Assembly: GCA_009741485.1 (NCBI GenBank)
Contig: CM019237.1
Span: 47,743,195 to 47,807,194 of the forward strand
Reading direction: 5' to 3'
DNA length: 64,000 bases
Source: Malurus cyaneus samueli
Lineage: Eukaryota; Chordata; Aves; Passeriformes; Maluridae
Each line of letters begins with the position of its first letter. Positions within the stretch are counted from its first letter, which is position 1. Under the pieces are notes generated by a model. That model made no database searches and had not been told where the DNA came from. It worked only from the letters and a program-made list of their open reading frames with translations. Below, piece by piece: positions 1-15,000 of the stretch. The position numbers and the translations under genes are program-made.

Positions 1-2794
1 TGAGATATTAACAAGCCTAAAGCTTACACCAGAGGTGGAATTTAAACAAGGTTATAAAAGCTTTTCTATTCAAGGAACAAATTGTGGGTTTGAACTTCTT
101 GCAGTACTGTGACAGTAATTGATTATATTTTTCAAGACAATCACCCTGCAAGCTCTTTCTATCCCAATTAATATCAGACCCACTTCAGTCAAATCACAAT
201 TATTTCTACTATTATACAACTGGAACAAATGCTTACGACTATCTCTGTTGAAAGAAGGAATCACCATTGTTCAGCTTTGTAATTGTTCAGCAATCACAGT
301 GCTAGAAGCAAGTTAAAATTCTCCTTTACCTTTGTTTATTCAACATTTTCTCCCTTTGGTGAACTTAGTAAGTTTTTCCATGTGGCCTAGGGCAGGTCTC
401 AGTCACAATCATGATGCAAGATATTAGACAGTGTCATTGCTTGGTTTTGGAAGAAACCAGATAACATCCTGAAGCTGCACTGGGATAAGTAATCATTGAT
501 CCCACTAGAGTATAACTTGCAGTTCTTTTTCCTACACTACTTTTCCTACTGGCATCTTAACTTCCATTTAAAAGTAAACGGATTTTTTTTTTCTCTATAG
601 GTCTTTTTTCTGAAAATTTGCAAACTTAATTTCAATTATCTCATTTTCTTTGTACGTGAAACTGGATCTTTTTCTTATCCTATATTTTTAGAGCAAACTT
701 CTTATAGAGCTGAGATTTTAGTATTGCAAACTAATATTTTTAAGTGTTAAAATATTCAAAAGTTTATTTTTTTCTAAAGAGTCTGTCCTCTTAGTTAAAA
801 ATTAAGGGCAATCTGTGAAGACTCTACAGATCTGCTGTTGTTGATGCCATCCAGCTCTTCCTGAGAAGAACACTTCAAGAGAAGAAAAATATATTTGACT
901 GTCAAATGTTTTAGTCATCTTCTCTTTTCAGTATTTTTTCTCTGAGACACTCTACCCTCTTATTGAAGTGATATTTTTTAGGCTATAATACATGAATAAT
1001 GTTAAAAAAACAAAGAATAAAAACATTGTAGCTAATATGCATAAATTGTAAACTACCTTTGATCTCCATTTTTTGTTTACAACTAAAATGAAAAGAGAAT
1101 TATTTTAACAGAGGGTCATTTTAGAAGCAATTTGTTAACTTCATGAATTTGAACTGAAATTGCATTCTTACCTTAAAAAGTATAGCAGAAAAATAGCAGT
1201 ATTTTGTTCTTAATTTTATCTGTGATGTTGTTATATACCTAAAGTACAACAAATAATAAGAAATATGAATGTTCCCATCAATATAGATTATTGAAATTTT
1301 TTAGGTTTTTAGTCTAATATAATAATAATAACACTAACACTATCTGGATGTTTCCCCTACTGGAAAACAACTGCCTGTTCTTTGAATAGGTGCTCAGCCA
1401 TTGCTAAGAAGCATTTGACCAAAGACACACCTAGACAAAGGAATGTGTCTAGGTTAACTTCAAAGGTAAAGAAAAGACACGGGCAACCTAAGTGCAAAAT
1501 CAATCTCATACAAAACAAAAAAGATAAAGCAGATTAAGCAACTCACACCTTAAAGTGATTTCTTTCCATAAAGGAAGCCTAGGTTAACTAGCACATGGAT
1601 TTTCACATGGTAAGTATGTAGTTAATTTCATGACTCCCACACAGTACTTCATTAGAGGTAATCATCCTGGTAGAGGGGTAGTTCTATGATCTACAATACT
1701 AGAAATCTTTAATTCAATATTAGAATCCTTTAATCTGCATTTTACAGCCTGTGACTAAGTTGCTGTAGAAAGAACAACCCTAGAGAAAGATGTTTAAGAG
1801 TCCAAGTCAGGTCTAAACACAGAACCACCTGAAGGAGAAGACAGGATGACAGCTCCCTCCAAATCCTGCCAAGATTTGGAATAGACATTTTAGCAACAAA
1901 GGGCTAGTATCCAGTGCAGTGAATTGGTGCCACAAACTTCTGTAAAAGCAGCTGGAGATCTGGTCTCATCTAATTGGACCCAAGATTGAACCACGGCTCA
2001 CAATTAGAACAGCTATCATTTATGATCAAGTTAAACTCACTCTTTTTCCTTTTGTGTGTTAATTCTAAGTGTGACAATGCCATTTCATCCTGAAATACCC
2101 ATGCTAACACTTGCAAAGCTACTTTGGCTTATAGATATTTTACAATGCTAATAATATGACCTGCTCCACAGGTAAAGCAATTTACTTGGAGGATGCTCTG
2201 CCCTTTCATGGTTATGGTGTTTCTAAAGTCTTTTAAGGCTGTCTTGGTTATTTCTAAGTTTATATTTTGTACAATATGTTGAGGAACAGCTCATAATTAC
2301 ATTCGTAGTGTTTTACCAGCAGTCAAGGAATACTGGATGGAAATATTTATTGATGGTAGACTTTTATACAGTAATTAGAATTTCATTTAGTTCTAATTCA
2401 CCAGGAAACTAGCAATTTAGGCAGTAAATATGCCCTCAAGATACGTTAATATTTAATATGTTCGATGATTTGGGAGATGTGATATTTTGATTGAAAATCA
2501 ATATGACTGTAAAATCCTTGCACTTACGACTTTTTATCATTTTCTTTTCCTTTAATGATGTCTCCATATAATGTACAGCAGCAATTATGATCAAAGACAA
2601 CCACTCAAGAAAAGGGAGAAAATATTCTCCAAAAGCGCAAATTTCTTCCTGAAAGGAAAAATTCGTCTGCTTTTGATGAGTCCTTTTTATACCAAATCAT
2701 TCTTGGTTTTTAATTAATTTCAAGTTGCCTCATGTCTTGGATGAGCAATTTGTTTAAAATATGATAGAAATACATATGTGGATAAGGTACTTAC
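1..2794. other. Start of intron 41, no exon recognised
   Basis: AT-rich sequence. I searched the gene strand for the next conserved CFAP54 segment (expected to contain a Cys-Cys-Leu-Leu-Ser-like core) and did not find it, so exon 42 probably lies left of the window. No repeat family or RNA gene recognised. Confidence 0.6.
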
Positions 2795-3001
2795 TGAGCT
2801 ATCTTAGCCACTAAGACTGCTGCATGTAAACATCCCCAAACTCCAGCCTGAGAAAGAAATTTCTGACTCATATCAGTTGAGCTTCCAACTGCGAAGCAGT
2901 CTGTAGCATCTTTTGGAAAACCTAACTCTTGCCAGGTGTTAAGGGCATCAGCAATGTTGAGTGTTTCATCAAGGGCTTGACACCAACATTTAAAAGCAGC
3001 T
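2795..3001 (-). CDS. CFAP54: CFAP54 exon 41 (residues 1792-1860), last exon seen
   Basis: Acceptor TGTTACAG|AGCTGC, donor CTCA|GTAAGT. Encodes AAFKCWCQALDETLNIADAL, NTWQELGF and the conserved AGVWGCLHAAVLVAKIA. It ends in phase 2, so the gene must continue. Confidence 0.95.
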
Positions 3002-6000
3002 CTGTAACATAAAAAATACCATCAAATTGCTGACATTTTACAAAGTGGAAGATAAGACCTGCTCCATTTTTCAATTATTGCCTGAGATATAATTAATTCT
3101 GATTGGGTCAAAAACTGAAATACAGTTTCTACAACACGAAAAAAAACCCAACAAACCAACAACCCATTCCTGGTCAAGAGACTTACTGAGACTCAAATTA
3201 TATTATCAAGCAATAGACATTACTTCTTTAAAACACAGGTGTGGATAACTAATTTGCTTAACAGAAATTAGGTAGCTAAGAAAAATAAGCTGTCTTAAAA
3301 TATAACTAAGAGTTAGATAAAGAAGTTATATGGAGTAGAGGACAGCACAAGAACTTACAAGACAGTTGAGGTGTATAGAACTGCCAATTTTAAAAAATGA
3401 AACAGTGCTGGTTTTTTAATACCTTTTGTTTCCAGCATAGAAGTGAATATTTCCAAGTTCATGCAGAGCTTGTACCTTGAGGTCTCTCTGGTTGCTCTTT
3501 TCAAGGATTCCTATTATTTATTTTTAATCAATTAAAAAAAATTGTCATATCATTAAACTAGTTACTGAACCTTGAACAAATTTTGCATGAGTAGACATGA
3601 ATTTACATAATTCAATGCATGAATAGTTTTTTTTTTAAATTTACTTGTCTCATATATTTTACCTTCAAATGTACTTATTTCTTATTTCTACTAACTTTGA
3701 AAACAAAAGTATTACTTTTGTATGTGGACTTGTTTACCTAATCTTTTGTATTTTTGTTCTTTCAGACCTCTCAAATTTCTTCCTGCTCAGAAGACAAATT
3801 GGAAAGCTGGTCATCGGCCCTGCTAAACAACTCTTCCTACATACAGCACAGTAGCTCATTTTTGGAACCCTTGCTGCAAATAAAACTACTCAGAGCATCT
3901 GTTGACCTACTACACTTGACTTGTTTGGCTGTACAACAAAAACAGGCAGTAATGAGGAGCTCTAACTGTATGAGTAAAGCCATATTAAAATGTAAGATGG
4001 AAGCCAAGTGAGTAGGTCTCATATTCAAATGCACAGAATCTGAAAAGTCTGTTTGCTAGGAAAAAAACTGTCATAGAATTAAAATTAATCTGCTAAATAT
4101 TACATCAAATTCTGCATTGGGGATTAATCAGCATAACACCACTAAAGCAATGCTTTTTCATAAAAGGAGATAACTGTAGAGATTAGGAGCCAACCAGTGG
4201 CCAGTTTAGGATCTAATGCAGATTTCCTCAAACAAGAGGAAGAAGGTTGTATATTCCTGGAAACCAGCTTTCAGACAGTTACAGCTGTCGGACAGAGGAA
4301 AACAACAGTGGAATAAACACAGAAAGGCAGCATGTTATTACTTCTTAGCTGTAAGCAGAAATTTATGGAAAAAAATTACCTATTGTTTGTTCAAAGGAAG
4401 AGATAATTACTGAAAGCTGTGACTTTGATATTGGTCTACTCTCAACCATACTGGATAAATTATATTTTTCTTGAGAAAGGTCAGACGGCGTTGGTAGAAA
4501 TATCAGTTCACCTCCCATGTTAAATTTCAGCCTTCTGTTTGAAGACCTCTGACTGCTGATTACTCTTCCAGCATTTTCTGGAGCAGAAAAGTGTTATGAT
4601 ACGATATGGTCAGTTTGGAAAAATATTATACTATTTCTAGCACCACAAATGTGTCAACACCATGTTAATCAAACAAACATACAATTCCTGTGCACCCTAT
4701 TTCCATTTGGTTTCCTATATTATAATTCTGTGTGTCTCCTAAGTAAACTCATTGGACATAATTCATTGGTCAGTGTAACCAAAGGATATGTGCTCTGTTA
4801 GTGAAAATAAACTTGAGAAGATCTGCCAGTCAGTCCTCTGACAGAGCTACAGCTGCAGATGGGCAGGTGACACAGCTGCATGAAAAGAAATTTATCACCC
4901 AATTATTAGACAAATCACAAAAAATAAAGCTTAGAGCTCATGCTTATAGAACTTCGAATTAAACTTCATATTGTTTATTTTTCTAATTGTAAATAACTAA
5001 AACTTGAATTTAGAAAAATCTGTTCCTTTCACTCTTCACTATTTTAACCACATATACACTTTACTGAGAAACACTTCAATGAATCACTCACCTTGTGTGT
5101 GTGCAAGAAATAATGACAGTAATTTTCTGCTGTGTCTCAGTGCTCTGCTGTGATATTTAGATTTTTCTAGAGTTTCTCTGAAACATTTCAGTGTATCATT
5201 CACATCAAAAGGCACACCAACTAAGGCTTTTGCTTGATTCTGATCTAAAAGGAATTCATAATTATGGAGAAAAAGTTTGTAATATATAAATAAATAATTT
5301 TAGTAAACCAGCCTGTAAAACAAATTTGAACAATTTCAAAACTTCAAAACTAAATTATATTAAAACTTCCCCCTTTGTTTCCTGCTGGTTTATGAAATTA
5401 TTATTTCATAATTCAGCAAATTATTATCCAGCAGAAACATTAATTCTATTAATAAGAGCACTGATTTATACTAACTTCTAAGAATATTGCTGTATATCCA
5501 GCAATACTGACAGAAAACTGAACCAAGACCACCAAGTTTCCTCACAGGCTGCAGGTCATGTGGCACCTGCTTTTCTCTGCTTTCAGTCACAGTCTGAATA
5601 TATTGTGAAAGATCTTGACAATATTACAACCCGTCCAAAATACCAAGAACAACAATTTGAAGACAAAGTTCAGTTTATAGTAAAAGAAACATTGTAGAAG
5701 AACTGGAAGAACTATGATAAGGAGGGGAAGCAATTTTTTTAAAATCCAGTATGAAACAAAGAAAGACTTTGGGACAAAAGAGAACACACAATACTGAAAT
5801 GTGCTCTGACCTGTAGAATCATTATTTGCCTCAGGATTGGAAAAGTATCCAGGAAAAGTATCTTCACTGGCAGAATGGGCAATGGGCAGCTGTAATTTGT
5901 ACCCTATGTAGTTTCTGCAACTCATCTAAAAAGCAAGTTTTGTTTAATGATAATTGAATAATATTAAAAAAAAAAAAAACCTCAATGTTTGGTTCTTATA

Positions 6001-9000
6001 GTTAAGTATCTATAAACTTAATAAATAAAATTAAAAGAGGAATAATTAACAAAGACACCAGTGGCCCATAACTAGCACTCTTGTCAGTAAGAGCTGAAAC
6101 ATTCACACCTAAATGTTGGACATAGGTGTTTCGAAGTTACTGAACTAAACTTGTCTCTTATTTGGTATTTGCCATAATCAATGAGCAACTCCTTGATGTT
6201 CTGCAAATATTCCACCTTTCCTTCTCCAGCTGAATGCATGTTTGCACAGAACCTGACATTGAAAGTGTGACTGAAGGGCATGCTGCCAGGGAAATACAAT
6301 GGAATGCTGCATGGGGAGATACAAAATAGCTCTGAGTAAGGAACAGCAGCAGCCTAACGCTGACAGAGAAGCAAACTTCCAGACTCATACAAAGGACTAA
6401 TGCACAACAGACTTTTTACTTTGCTGATACTGTTACATCACATCAGAAGCAGAAGGACTAGGCTGTCTGAATGGCATTGATTTAGGAAATGCAGACATAA
6501 ACTCCAAATTTCTTATCTGAAATCCTTATTGCAATTAACTAACATTAGTCTTTAATCTGTAAACTGTCTGTCAAAACTATAATTACTCTTCCCCAGCTCA
6601 GTTTTCAGTGTTCTGAATGTCTGGGTCTGAGAGAGTCAGCAGGAAACAACCTTACAGAGAGACAAGAGCACCTCAGCTGCTCTGCCCAGCCAGGAGTGCC
6701 TTCAGAGTCCCTGCAAGCCCTGGGCACCTGAGTGCTGTCTCTAGGCAAGAAAGTGGCTTCCTATGTTCATGTTCATGCTAAGAACAAACCTGTTTGGTAC
6801 TCCAAATCCCACTGCCTCCTCTCCTTCAAGTCCTCTCTTTATACAAGTAATAGAAACATCCAAAAAATATCCATAGTGAGACTGACTTTAGCAAAACTTT
6901 TTAGTAATAAACCTTAGATTACAAAAAATGGAAAATCCTAATTTCTAACAGCTAACTCAATGAAAAATTTCCAAGGGCCACTGTTAAGTAAATCTCTAGA
7001 GAATCTTGGCTTTAAATGAGAAGAACTTCCTGAGCTGCTTAGGCGTTTTTTTTGTTGGTGATCAATTTTTTTTAAGTTTTTTATTGTCATTGTCAGTGTT
7101 TGAGTTAACTCAATTTTATTAACTTTGTTCTTTAGGAGCAGTGCTCCAACGCAGAAATAAAGCAATCTTTTTATCTAATTTTAACTAATCAAAAGGATGC
7201 ACAACATCCAAATAAATGCTTTAAGGTTAAAAGAGTGGCATCAAGAAATAACATAAAATTAGATTTAGGCTTATAATGTGGAATGGGTATGTTGTGCATG
7301 GAAGAAATGGGTAGGTTGTGCATGGAAGAAATATCCCCTGCATCATGTGCTGCTCTTTGAATCATGTCATACAAACCTTTTCATGCACTTCAATCAATTA
7401 CTTTCATTAATTTATTATAATTGACTATTTGGGAACACTGTGAAAAAACATACTAATCTAATCAGTGAAAGTGCTTCTGAAAGTTCACATTAAGAGCAAG
7501 TGCCCCCAAAAGAAATCTGTTTCACCTTATGTGCATCATCAGACAGATATTTTGCAAGATTAGATTCTTCTCTGTCTGGGCCACCGAATTGCTCAATCCT
7601 TTCCAGCAGCTGCCTCTGAGCATAGATCAGCAACGGACTCACTTGTTCTGTGTACCTCTCACTGGAAAAAAAAAGCCCAAGTGTAGTAATCAAGCAATAT
7701 AATGGTATATTAAACTACATCATGTTATTTTTTTCATTTTCATTAGAGTTGGTATAACTTACTGTGTAAATATGTTAAATTGTACAGCTATGTGTACCAG
7801 TGCTTCCCACTTCTTCATTTGAAACAACAATTCTATTGTTTTAAGGATCAGACTACATATCCATTTCATGTCAACCACATTCACGTCATCCAGGGGAGGC
7901 TGGGGATGAAGATTTGAACCACCATTTTCATCCACAATACCTCCTAAACAACTGGGAATGCAAAAGTCTCCTTCGGGATTCACAATCTACAGGGAAGAAA
8001 CATTATTATACCTGTTATTTTCAAATGGACTTTTAGGACAAATCAATTACAAAGATTAGGAAGTACAGTAATCATCTAAAAAACTTGTTGCAGAGAGTAA
8101 CCAGGAGTTATCAGAATATACAGCAAGAAAGAGAAAACTATCTCTCTAGTGAAGATGTGATAATAAAGAGTTGTCTCAATAAAAGTAATTTCTACCTTAA
8201 GAGAACTGCTTGCTTGTAGGTCGATTATCATATCAATAATCACGTCTGATGCAAAATAAAATGGCAACCAGATGGTGTTCCTAAGAAAATTCCAGGTGAT
8301 GGGAAATCCACGCATATGGGAATGTGAACGGTTAGCAATCAATTGGAATTCTTGAGTATAGTTCCAAAGTTCTCGACAGGCATTTTGAAGCAATGTCCAG
8401 TGGCCACCACGGTGAGCAAGGACCTGTGTATGCCATTCAAAATACAATTACACCTTGGAAATGCAGAAATTAAAAGCTTCATTCTTTTACTGCAAAATTT
8501 AGGCAGTAAGTAACCTTTCAGAATTACAGTCTAGGCATTATAGAAGCTTAAATTTAAATTTTCATAGAAGCACTAATTTTGAATAGAACTTCATTGTTGG
8601 TTTTGGTGTGAGAATAAGAAATAAAAATTAATTCACACCACTTATATCTGTGGGTTTAGAAGGGTTGATGGGAAGAGAAGTTAGTCTGCATTTCCTTTCG
8701 GTAACCAGTTCACCGGTTTCTAATGTAACATTCACTTAAGACCTGTAAAGGAAAAGGTAAATCTGCATGTATTTTCAGAAAAAAATTAACAAAAATGAGA
8801 AGGAAAGTTACAAAGATGAAATTATAAACAGAACAATTATATAAATTACTGTATGTTTGATAGAAACATACAATACATAGATATATGTTATTATAGGTGA
8901 TATATCTGACATTTCATACATTGTACTTGGACATTTTTCAGAAGATGAGCAAAAATTGCTTTTATCCAGTGAATTTTTTAGAACTTTCTGAAGTGTGAGG

Positions 9001-12000
9001 TCTTTTCATGTAGAAAAGACAATGAAACAAAAGCTTAATAAGAATAATAAAAATTCATTTGTTTAATAAGCAACAAACCACATCTTACCACTGCTCTTTT
9101 TAAATTCACGAAGATGCTTGTAAAATGCTTCAGTAAAACTGAATTTGATGCAGTCTGGTCATGTCGAGGAGATTGACTTCTTTTCATTTTGCTCTTAGGA
9201 GATTTATCTGTAACTGAAGACAACAAGTTCACTCATTAAAAGTGAGTTGAAGTTCTCAAAACAAAAGAAAAAGATCAGTCTGCTAGGATTTCCTGAGGCA
9301 GCTAAATACTTAAATGTTAGGAAATGCCAATGTTAAGGTTATGTTTGTAAGGTTATGATATTTAAAATAAGAGATGCTTTTACTCAGGATTTGGGAGAAT
9401 TCTAGGGATGAAAACAGATTTGAGCAAAATAATAATGGGTACCAAAAGTTTTCAAACTCAAAGCCAAAACACAATCCACAGCAATATCTGAACTACAGGT
9501 TTCAGGCAGAAGCTAATTCCAAACTATATAATATTTGAACTCTATGGCAAGCTACACATTTTATGTAATTCTTTTAATCAGAATTGTTGCAAAGGCTAGG
9601 AGACAGTAAACAGGACTCTTCTCAGGTTTTAGCCACTTTCAGTGAACTTGGTTCTCAGTAACTGGTAAGCATCAAGGCAAAAGTATTAAGTAAAAATAAG
9701 CTGCTGCAAACAGAACCAGTGAATTTAAGCACTAGCTCTTTTCACACCTTCTTGGAAAAGGCAAAAAGGATAGCTATTTTTATCTAAGGAAGTCCTACAT
9801 GGAAAGACAGGAGAATTTTGATCTTTACAGCTGTGGCGAGAACATGTCCCTGAAGCGCTACTGAAAAAGCCAGGCCTGTGATTACTTCTTGAACTTCTGG
9901 TGCCTAAGCAGACTACTTTGTGCTGACTTTGATTTCCTCAGATGTTACTGAGAGCATACAGGTCTTGAATTTCCAAATACCCACAGACAGGAGCCTTTTG
10001 GCTTCTGCTGAAATCTCATGGGATGTTACTGAAAACAGCTACAATAATAAAAGTCAAATGTGAAAGAGAAATGAAGCAAAAGTAATAGAAAATAATTTGG
10101 TCCTGAGGTAGCTTCTGACACAGGGAAACACTCGGGAGAAAGCAATAAAGAAGGAAAATTAAATTCTACTTAAAATCTGAAGGATAATAATAAACTCTAT
10201 TCTATAACTTTAAAAACTACTTACAGAATGACATAGTAAATTTTTGACCTGCCAGGAAATTAGCAACCAGTTACAAACCTCAGAAATGGAAAGAAATTAT
10301 CAATGCTTTCAGAATAATTTGCAATATTATAAATTTAATATGTCTAGGTAGCGTGGTATCTGCAAACCTAAAGCTAGCATTATTAATTTTTTTAAACTTA
10401 CAAACTTGTTACTATAGTATAAAGAATAACTAATTGATAAAGTGTAACATATTTATTAATAGCTTAAACAATGCTCATAATTATTAGATATGCTCTATCA
10501 TTTAGTATAACTTCTGATATATTATGCATGCCAAAAAACCAGAAATCTAGAAATGTCTTCTATTAACTTGGTATGACTGACTATTTTTCCAAAGGTGATG
10601 TGGAGAACCAATGAGAGAGGTCAAGATAGACAGAAATCAAGAGAAAGAAAAAGTTAGGTTGAAACTGATTAGGTTGAAACTGATTTCAGTTGTGTGCCAA
10701 AGTTCTTACTGGCTTGGTTTTCAGTCATTTCTGCCTTTTCAAGGAGAAGAGGAGGTGGTTTTCTTATGTCATCATCTACAGATTCTCTCGCCACTACAGT
10801 GCCAGAATTGTTTAATGAGAATATCTCAGGATCCAAAATGTTATAACTGCAGAATGGGAGAAAGAGAAGCAAACACAGAAAAAAACCCAGATACTTGTTC
10901 AATACATAAGATACAAAATATAATTTTGATCTACACACACAAAATTCAGTTTCTCAGAAGTGATTACTTTCCAGCAGGATTAGCAATCAGAAGTAATGAA
11001 TGATAGCCAAAGGTTATAAGCAACCAAAAAATAACATAGTATAGTATATTTCAAAGCTTTCATTTCACCAATCAAGTGAGCAGCTAAAACTGTGCTTGAT
11101 GTCCACATGATGCAAAGCAAAACTTGTTACATAGTAACAATAAATTGGCATTTTAAAGCTGAATTGTTCAACTGACAGACTGACAGATATATTGCAATTC
11201 AGATCGGTCTGCATTAACAGCAATAACACAATAATCTTTGTTAGTAGCAATCACTGAGAGTGCAGTAAGATATACCTGTCCAGATGCTGTGACCCATTAA
11301 TTCCAATATTATATTGCTCTTTCAGGTTCTTTTTAAATAAGTGGTAGTGTGCTGCTGCCAGATAGATATTCATCTGAGACCTCCAGGGCATCTCTTCAAG
11401 ACACATGTGACAAAACTTACTTCGGGTTACGTATTTACTCAGCAGTTTTACTAAGGTTTGATTAGCTAATTTTTTCAACTTCTCCTTGACTTTCCTAAAC
11501 CAAAACATATGAATTAAGAAAAAATGAAACTCTGTTTTCTTGAACCTCTAGAAAAGAAAGTCTCAGTAAAGCTACACAGAAGTATCCCATTGCATATCCA
11601 CCAGCTTATATGGATAAGATGAAAAGCATATACCATATTCCTAACAGATTTTTGCTTTAGTCAAAAAAAGCCATTGTGCTTTCCCTCTTTAAGTGCATTT
11701 AATGCACAATAAATCCTATTTTATATTTTACCAACTTCCATAAGATATTTGTCTTAGTACTCAGCAAAGTTTAGCTCTGTTTGAACTTAACTGCACCTGA
11801 ATCATACAAACAGATTATTACAGCAAATACAATGTGCTTCAATCAGTTCATGATGGTTTGCTATTACAATAAACTTGAGTAATTCTTTTTTCACTTTGCT
11901 TTGGTAGGTAATCATCCCCAACACGAAGAGAACATAGTATTTCAAATCTGGATGCGTTTAATTTCCAGACACAGCTTTTCTAAGCTCCTCTGACAGATGA

Positions 12001-15000
12001 AAATATTCTGTACTACCTCACAAACATACAGTGCTATATTCAAACAAAATATATTTTTTCTTTTTTTTTCAATAACTGCAAACTGATCCCTTTATTAATC
12101 TAAATTCTTTTTTCTGCCTGTTCTTCCCCTTTAAAATGTAGGCAGAATAGTATACCATATATAATTTTGATTATATTATTCAGCATTACTAATATGTAAG
12201 ATACAAAAGTGTAGGTGAAAAAATCCCAGGAGAGGTTTAACATCCCCTCTTATGCTAAAAGCAATGAAAATTTCTAGGGTTTTTTCCTGTCAAGGAGGAA
12301 AAAAATGAATGGTTTATGTGAATATCTATGAGATTATATGGAAGAATTTTTTAGCTTATTTAAAACACTTCCAGAATCAGCTATATGATTGCTTGTAGGA
12401 AAATATGTATAGTTTTCTAATTGCTAATTGCTGGAAGCATAAGTGACCAAAGGACCAAGTAATGAACAGTAAGTATTATTTTAGGTCAGAAGGCAACGTC
12501 ATTTGCAAGCTAACCAAATATAAACAAATACCTGCCAAAAGAAGAGGTGAATGAATATTTTATTTTTTTAACAAGGAACAGTTTTCTGAAAGCTACAGAA
12601 CAGATAGTCCAAAAACACTAGCACAAGGTTCACAAAAATCATTCTGAAACTACCTGAACATCAGGAAATAATATTTCTTATTAGCTTTCTAACAGGTAAG
12701 CCCCCCAATACAGTTAGAAAAGCATTATAATATTTCACTTTTGTTTTTCCACCTTGATGAATCAACATACTCAAGCTAACAGAACTGAAATACAATGTTT
12801 GATTATTAATACAAAGACTTGAAATCTTTAAAGAGCTACTTCCTGAAACAGAAATGCAACAGATTTTGTTTCCTTGAGTGGAAGCCAATTTTATACTAAA
12901 CTAAATAAGAAAAATGAGAGGATTGTCCAGCAGTTAATATCTTTAATATTAAAAAAAGTTAAAATACATACTTAATTCATATTAAAATACACACTTAATT
13001 GTAAACTAAATTGCAGTCAAAATAATTTTTTTCCATAGATGAGCCTTGCAACAGTGTTCACTTACCTTTGTGCTTCTATCGAAGTCCTTACATCCGGATT
13101 TTTCAAAAAATACTCTCTAAGAGGTCCTTTTTTAGGCAAGGCTTTTTTTGTTCCTTTCTTCGGAGTTGATGGCTTTGATTTCTTTGAAGCTGAGGTATCC
13201 CTTTTCTTTAAAAAAAAACCCCTTGCATTAAAACCTTAAATAGACTTGAAATACTTATTTATACCTACATTATCAATTACTTGAGGTATAGAGCAGTTTG
13301 GCTTATGTAGGAACAGAAAATATAAAAAAAAAATTCTGGAACCGGTTGTCAAAATAAGAATGCAAAATAAATATTTACAAATTCCAGTAAACATCAAAAT
13401 TTTCTGGAAAGTACATGTCAAATGCCTGACACAAAGAAGGCAGCCAGGTCCCTAAATATTTTCTTTGATATACCAGTGTATTAATTGCATATATAATGAC
13501 AGTTCTTTTCCTATTATTAGAAATAGTAAAACTTTGCAATGCAAAAACGAAAACAGAAAATCCCTTTCCCTAATTTATCTCAGATGCTAGCAGTATTACA
13601 ACTAGAGGATTATAAGGGTGAAAACTCTTCTTCCAAAATAATACAAATCCATTAAAATTATTTGCCTCATCCAGTAAAGTAAAAATTTATTTTAAAATAA
13701 TTCTGAACAAAAAGCCTTTATTGCACAATTAGCATACCTGCACAAGGAGTTAACCATGAGCAATTACTCACAAAAGTGTGTAAGCACATGTTACACAAAA
13801 AGACCTGAGTTTATCTTCTTTTCTGAATGTGATTGTACTCAAAGCATTTCATATTACCATTCCTGTTTTAACGGTAGTGAGGAAAGGCAAGTTTCCATTG
13901 GTTTTGGAATGCATTATTCTGACTCATCTCAAATTCTCACATTTATTGGTGTTTCAGATGAATCCCATGCCAGCTTTTCTTTCTGGCTTTAGGAGTGCAG
14001 AGGTCAGCTGAGAACTAGAGTTTGTATCCCAGATTTTAGCAACTGTGGATGTCTCTAGCTGCGGTTTTTATGAGACAATTCTGAAAAATTTATTTTTGTT
14101 CTTATGGTATTGCTACTCAGTAAAAAACACACAACTCCTTAAAAATAAAACTCACATTCTGAATGAAAGATTTTGCTTGCATTGAAATTCCCTCAGCACC
14201 GAAGAAGTTCTCATTCCTCCTGATAAACAAATATTAAAATCATCATCATCATCATCGTCATCATAACTTATGATGTTTTGATTATGTTAAACTCCTTTCA
14301 TAGATAACCTTTTGGGAACATATAGAGCACATGAAATTCCTACTTCATTTCCACTTTTAAATTCAGAAGATTTTCTTTTTTTCATCTTCAGAAAACAGGA
14401 TGTGGTAACTTTCAAGGTTTATTATAGAAATCTGAACTTAGAAGTAATAACTATATTGCCTTCCTAATGCCTAGTAAAACATAACAGTTTGCATCATTAC
14501 CTGAATTATACTACAGAATTCTGCAAAGAATTTCTTCATGTCCTATTATTTCAGTCTCTTACAACCACTATTCCTGTTCCCTAAAATACATATTTTCATT
14601 ATTTTCCTTTTGTTTTTCAGAAATACTGGTGTGTTTTTTTTTTTTTAAACGGATCTTTTTAGGTAAGTATCTACAATGTGTATCCATTTATCTTTTCTTC
14701 ATAGAATTTTTTTCTGACACTATAGTAGGCCCTGATCAGTTTGCTTTTGATTTAACCCAGCACACCTTCCTAAGTTATGCCACCGCCTCATAATAATAAG
14801 GTAAATTGCCATATATTATGTCTCCATGTATAATCAGGTCACAATACAGTATTTATAATCCTCTGTGTTCATGGAACTTCTGCAGACTAGGAGTTATGGA
14901 AATCACTGCTGATGGGTGTTCTGCCAGATAAAACTTAGAGTTCCTTTTGCAACTGTGACTCATGAGCCTTAGTAGTCTTTCACAACTACTATAATAGAGA

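Noticed and set aside
2522..2640. A good donor-like cttac context with upstream open sequence as exon 42
   Set aside because: No suitable acceptor in the required phase, and the peptide does not match the expected conserved segment.
6084..6388. Two overlapping minus-strand frames in intron 37
   Set aside because: Exons 37 and 38 join in phase without them, and the peptides do not resemble CFAP54.
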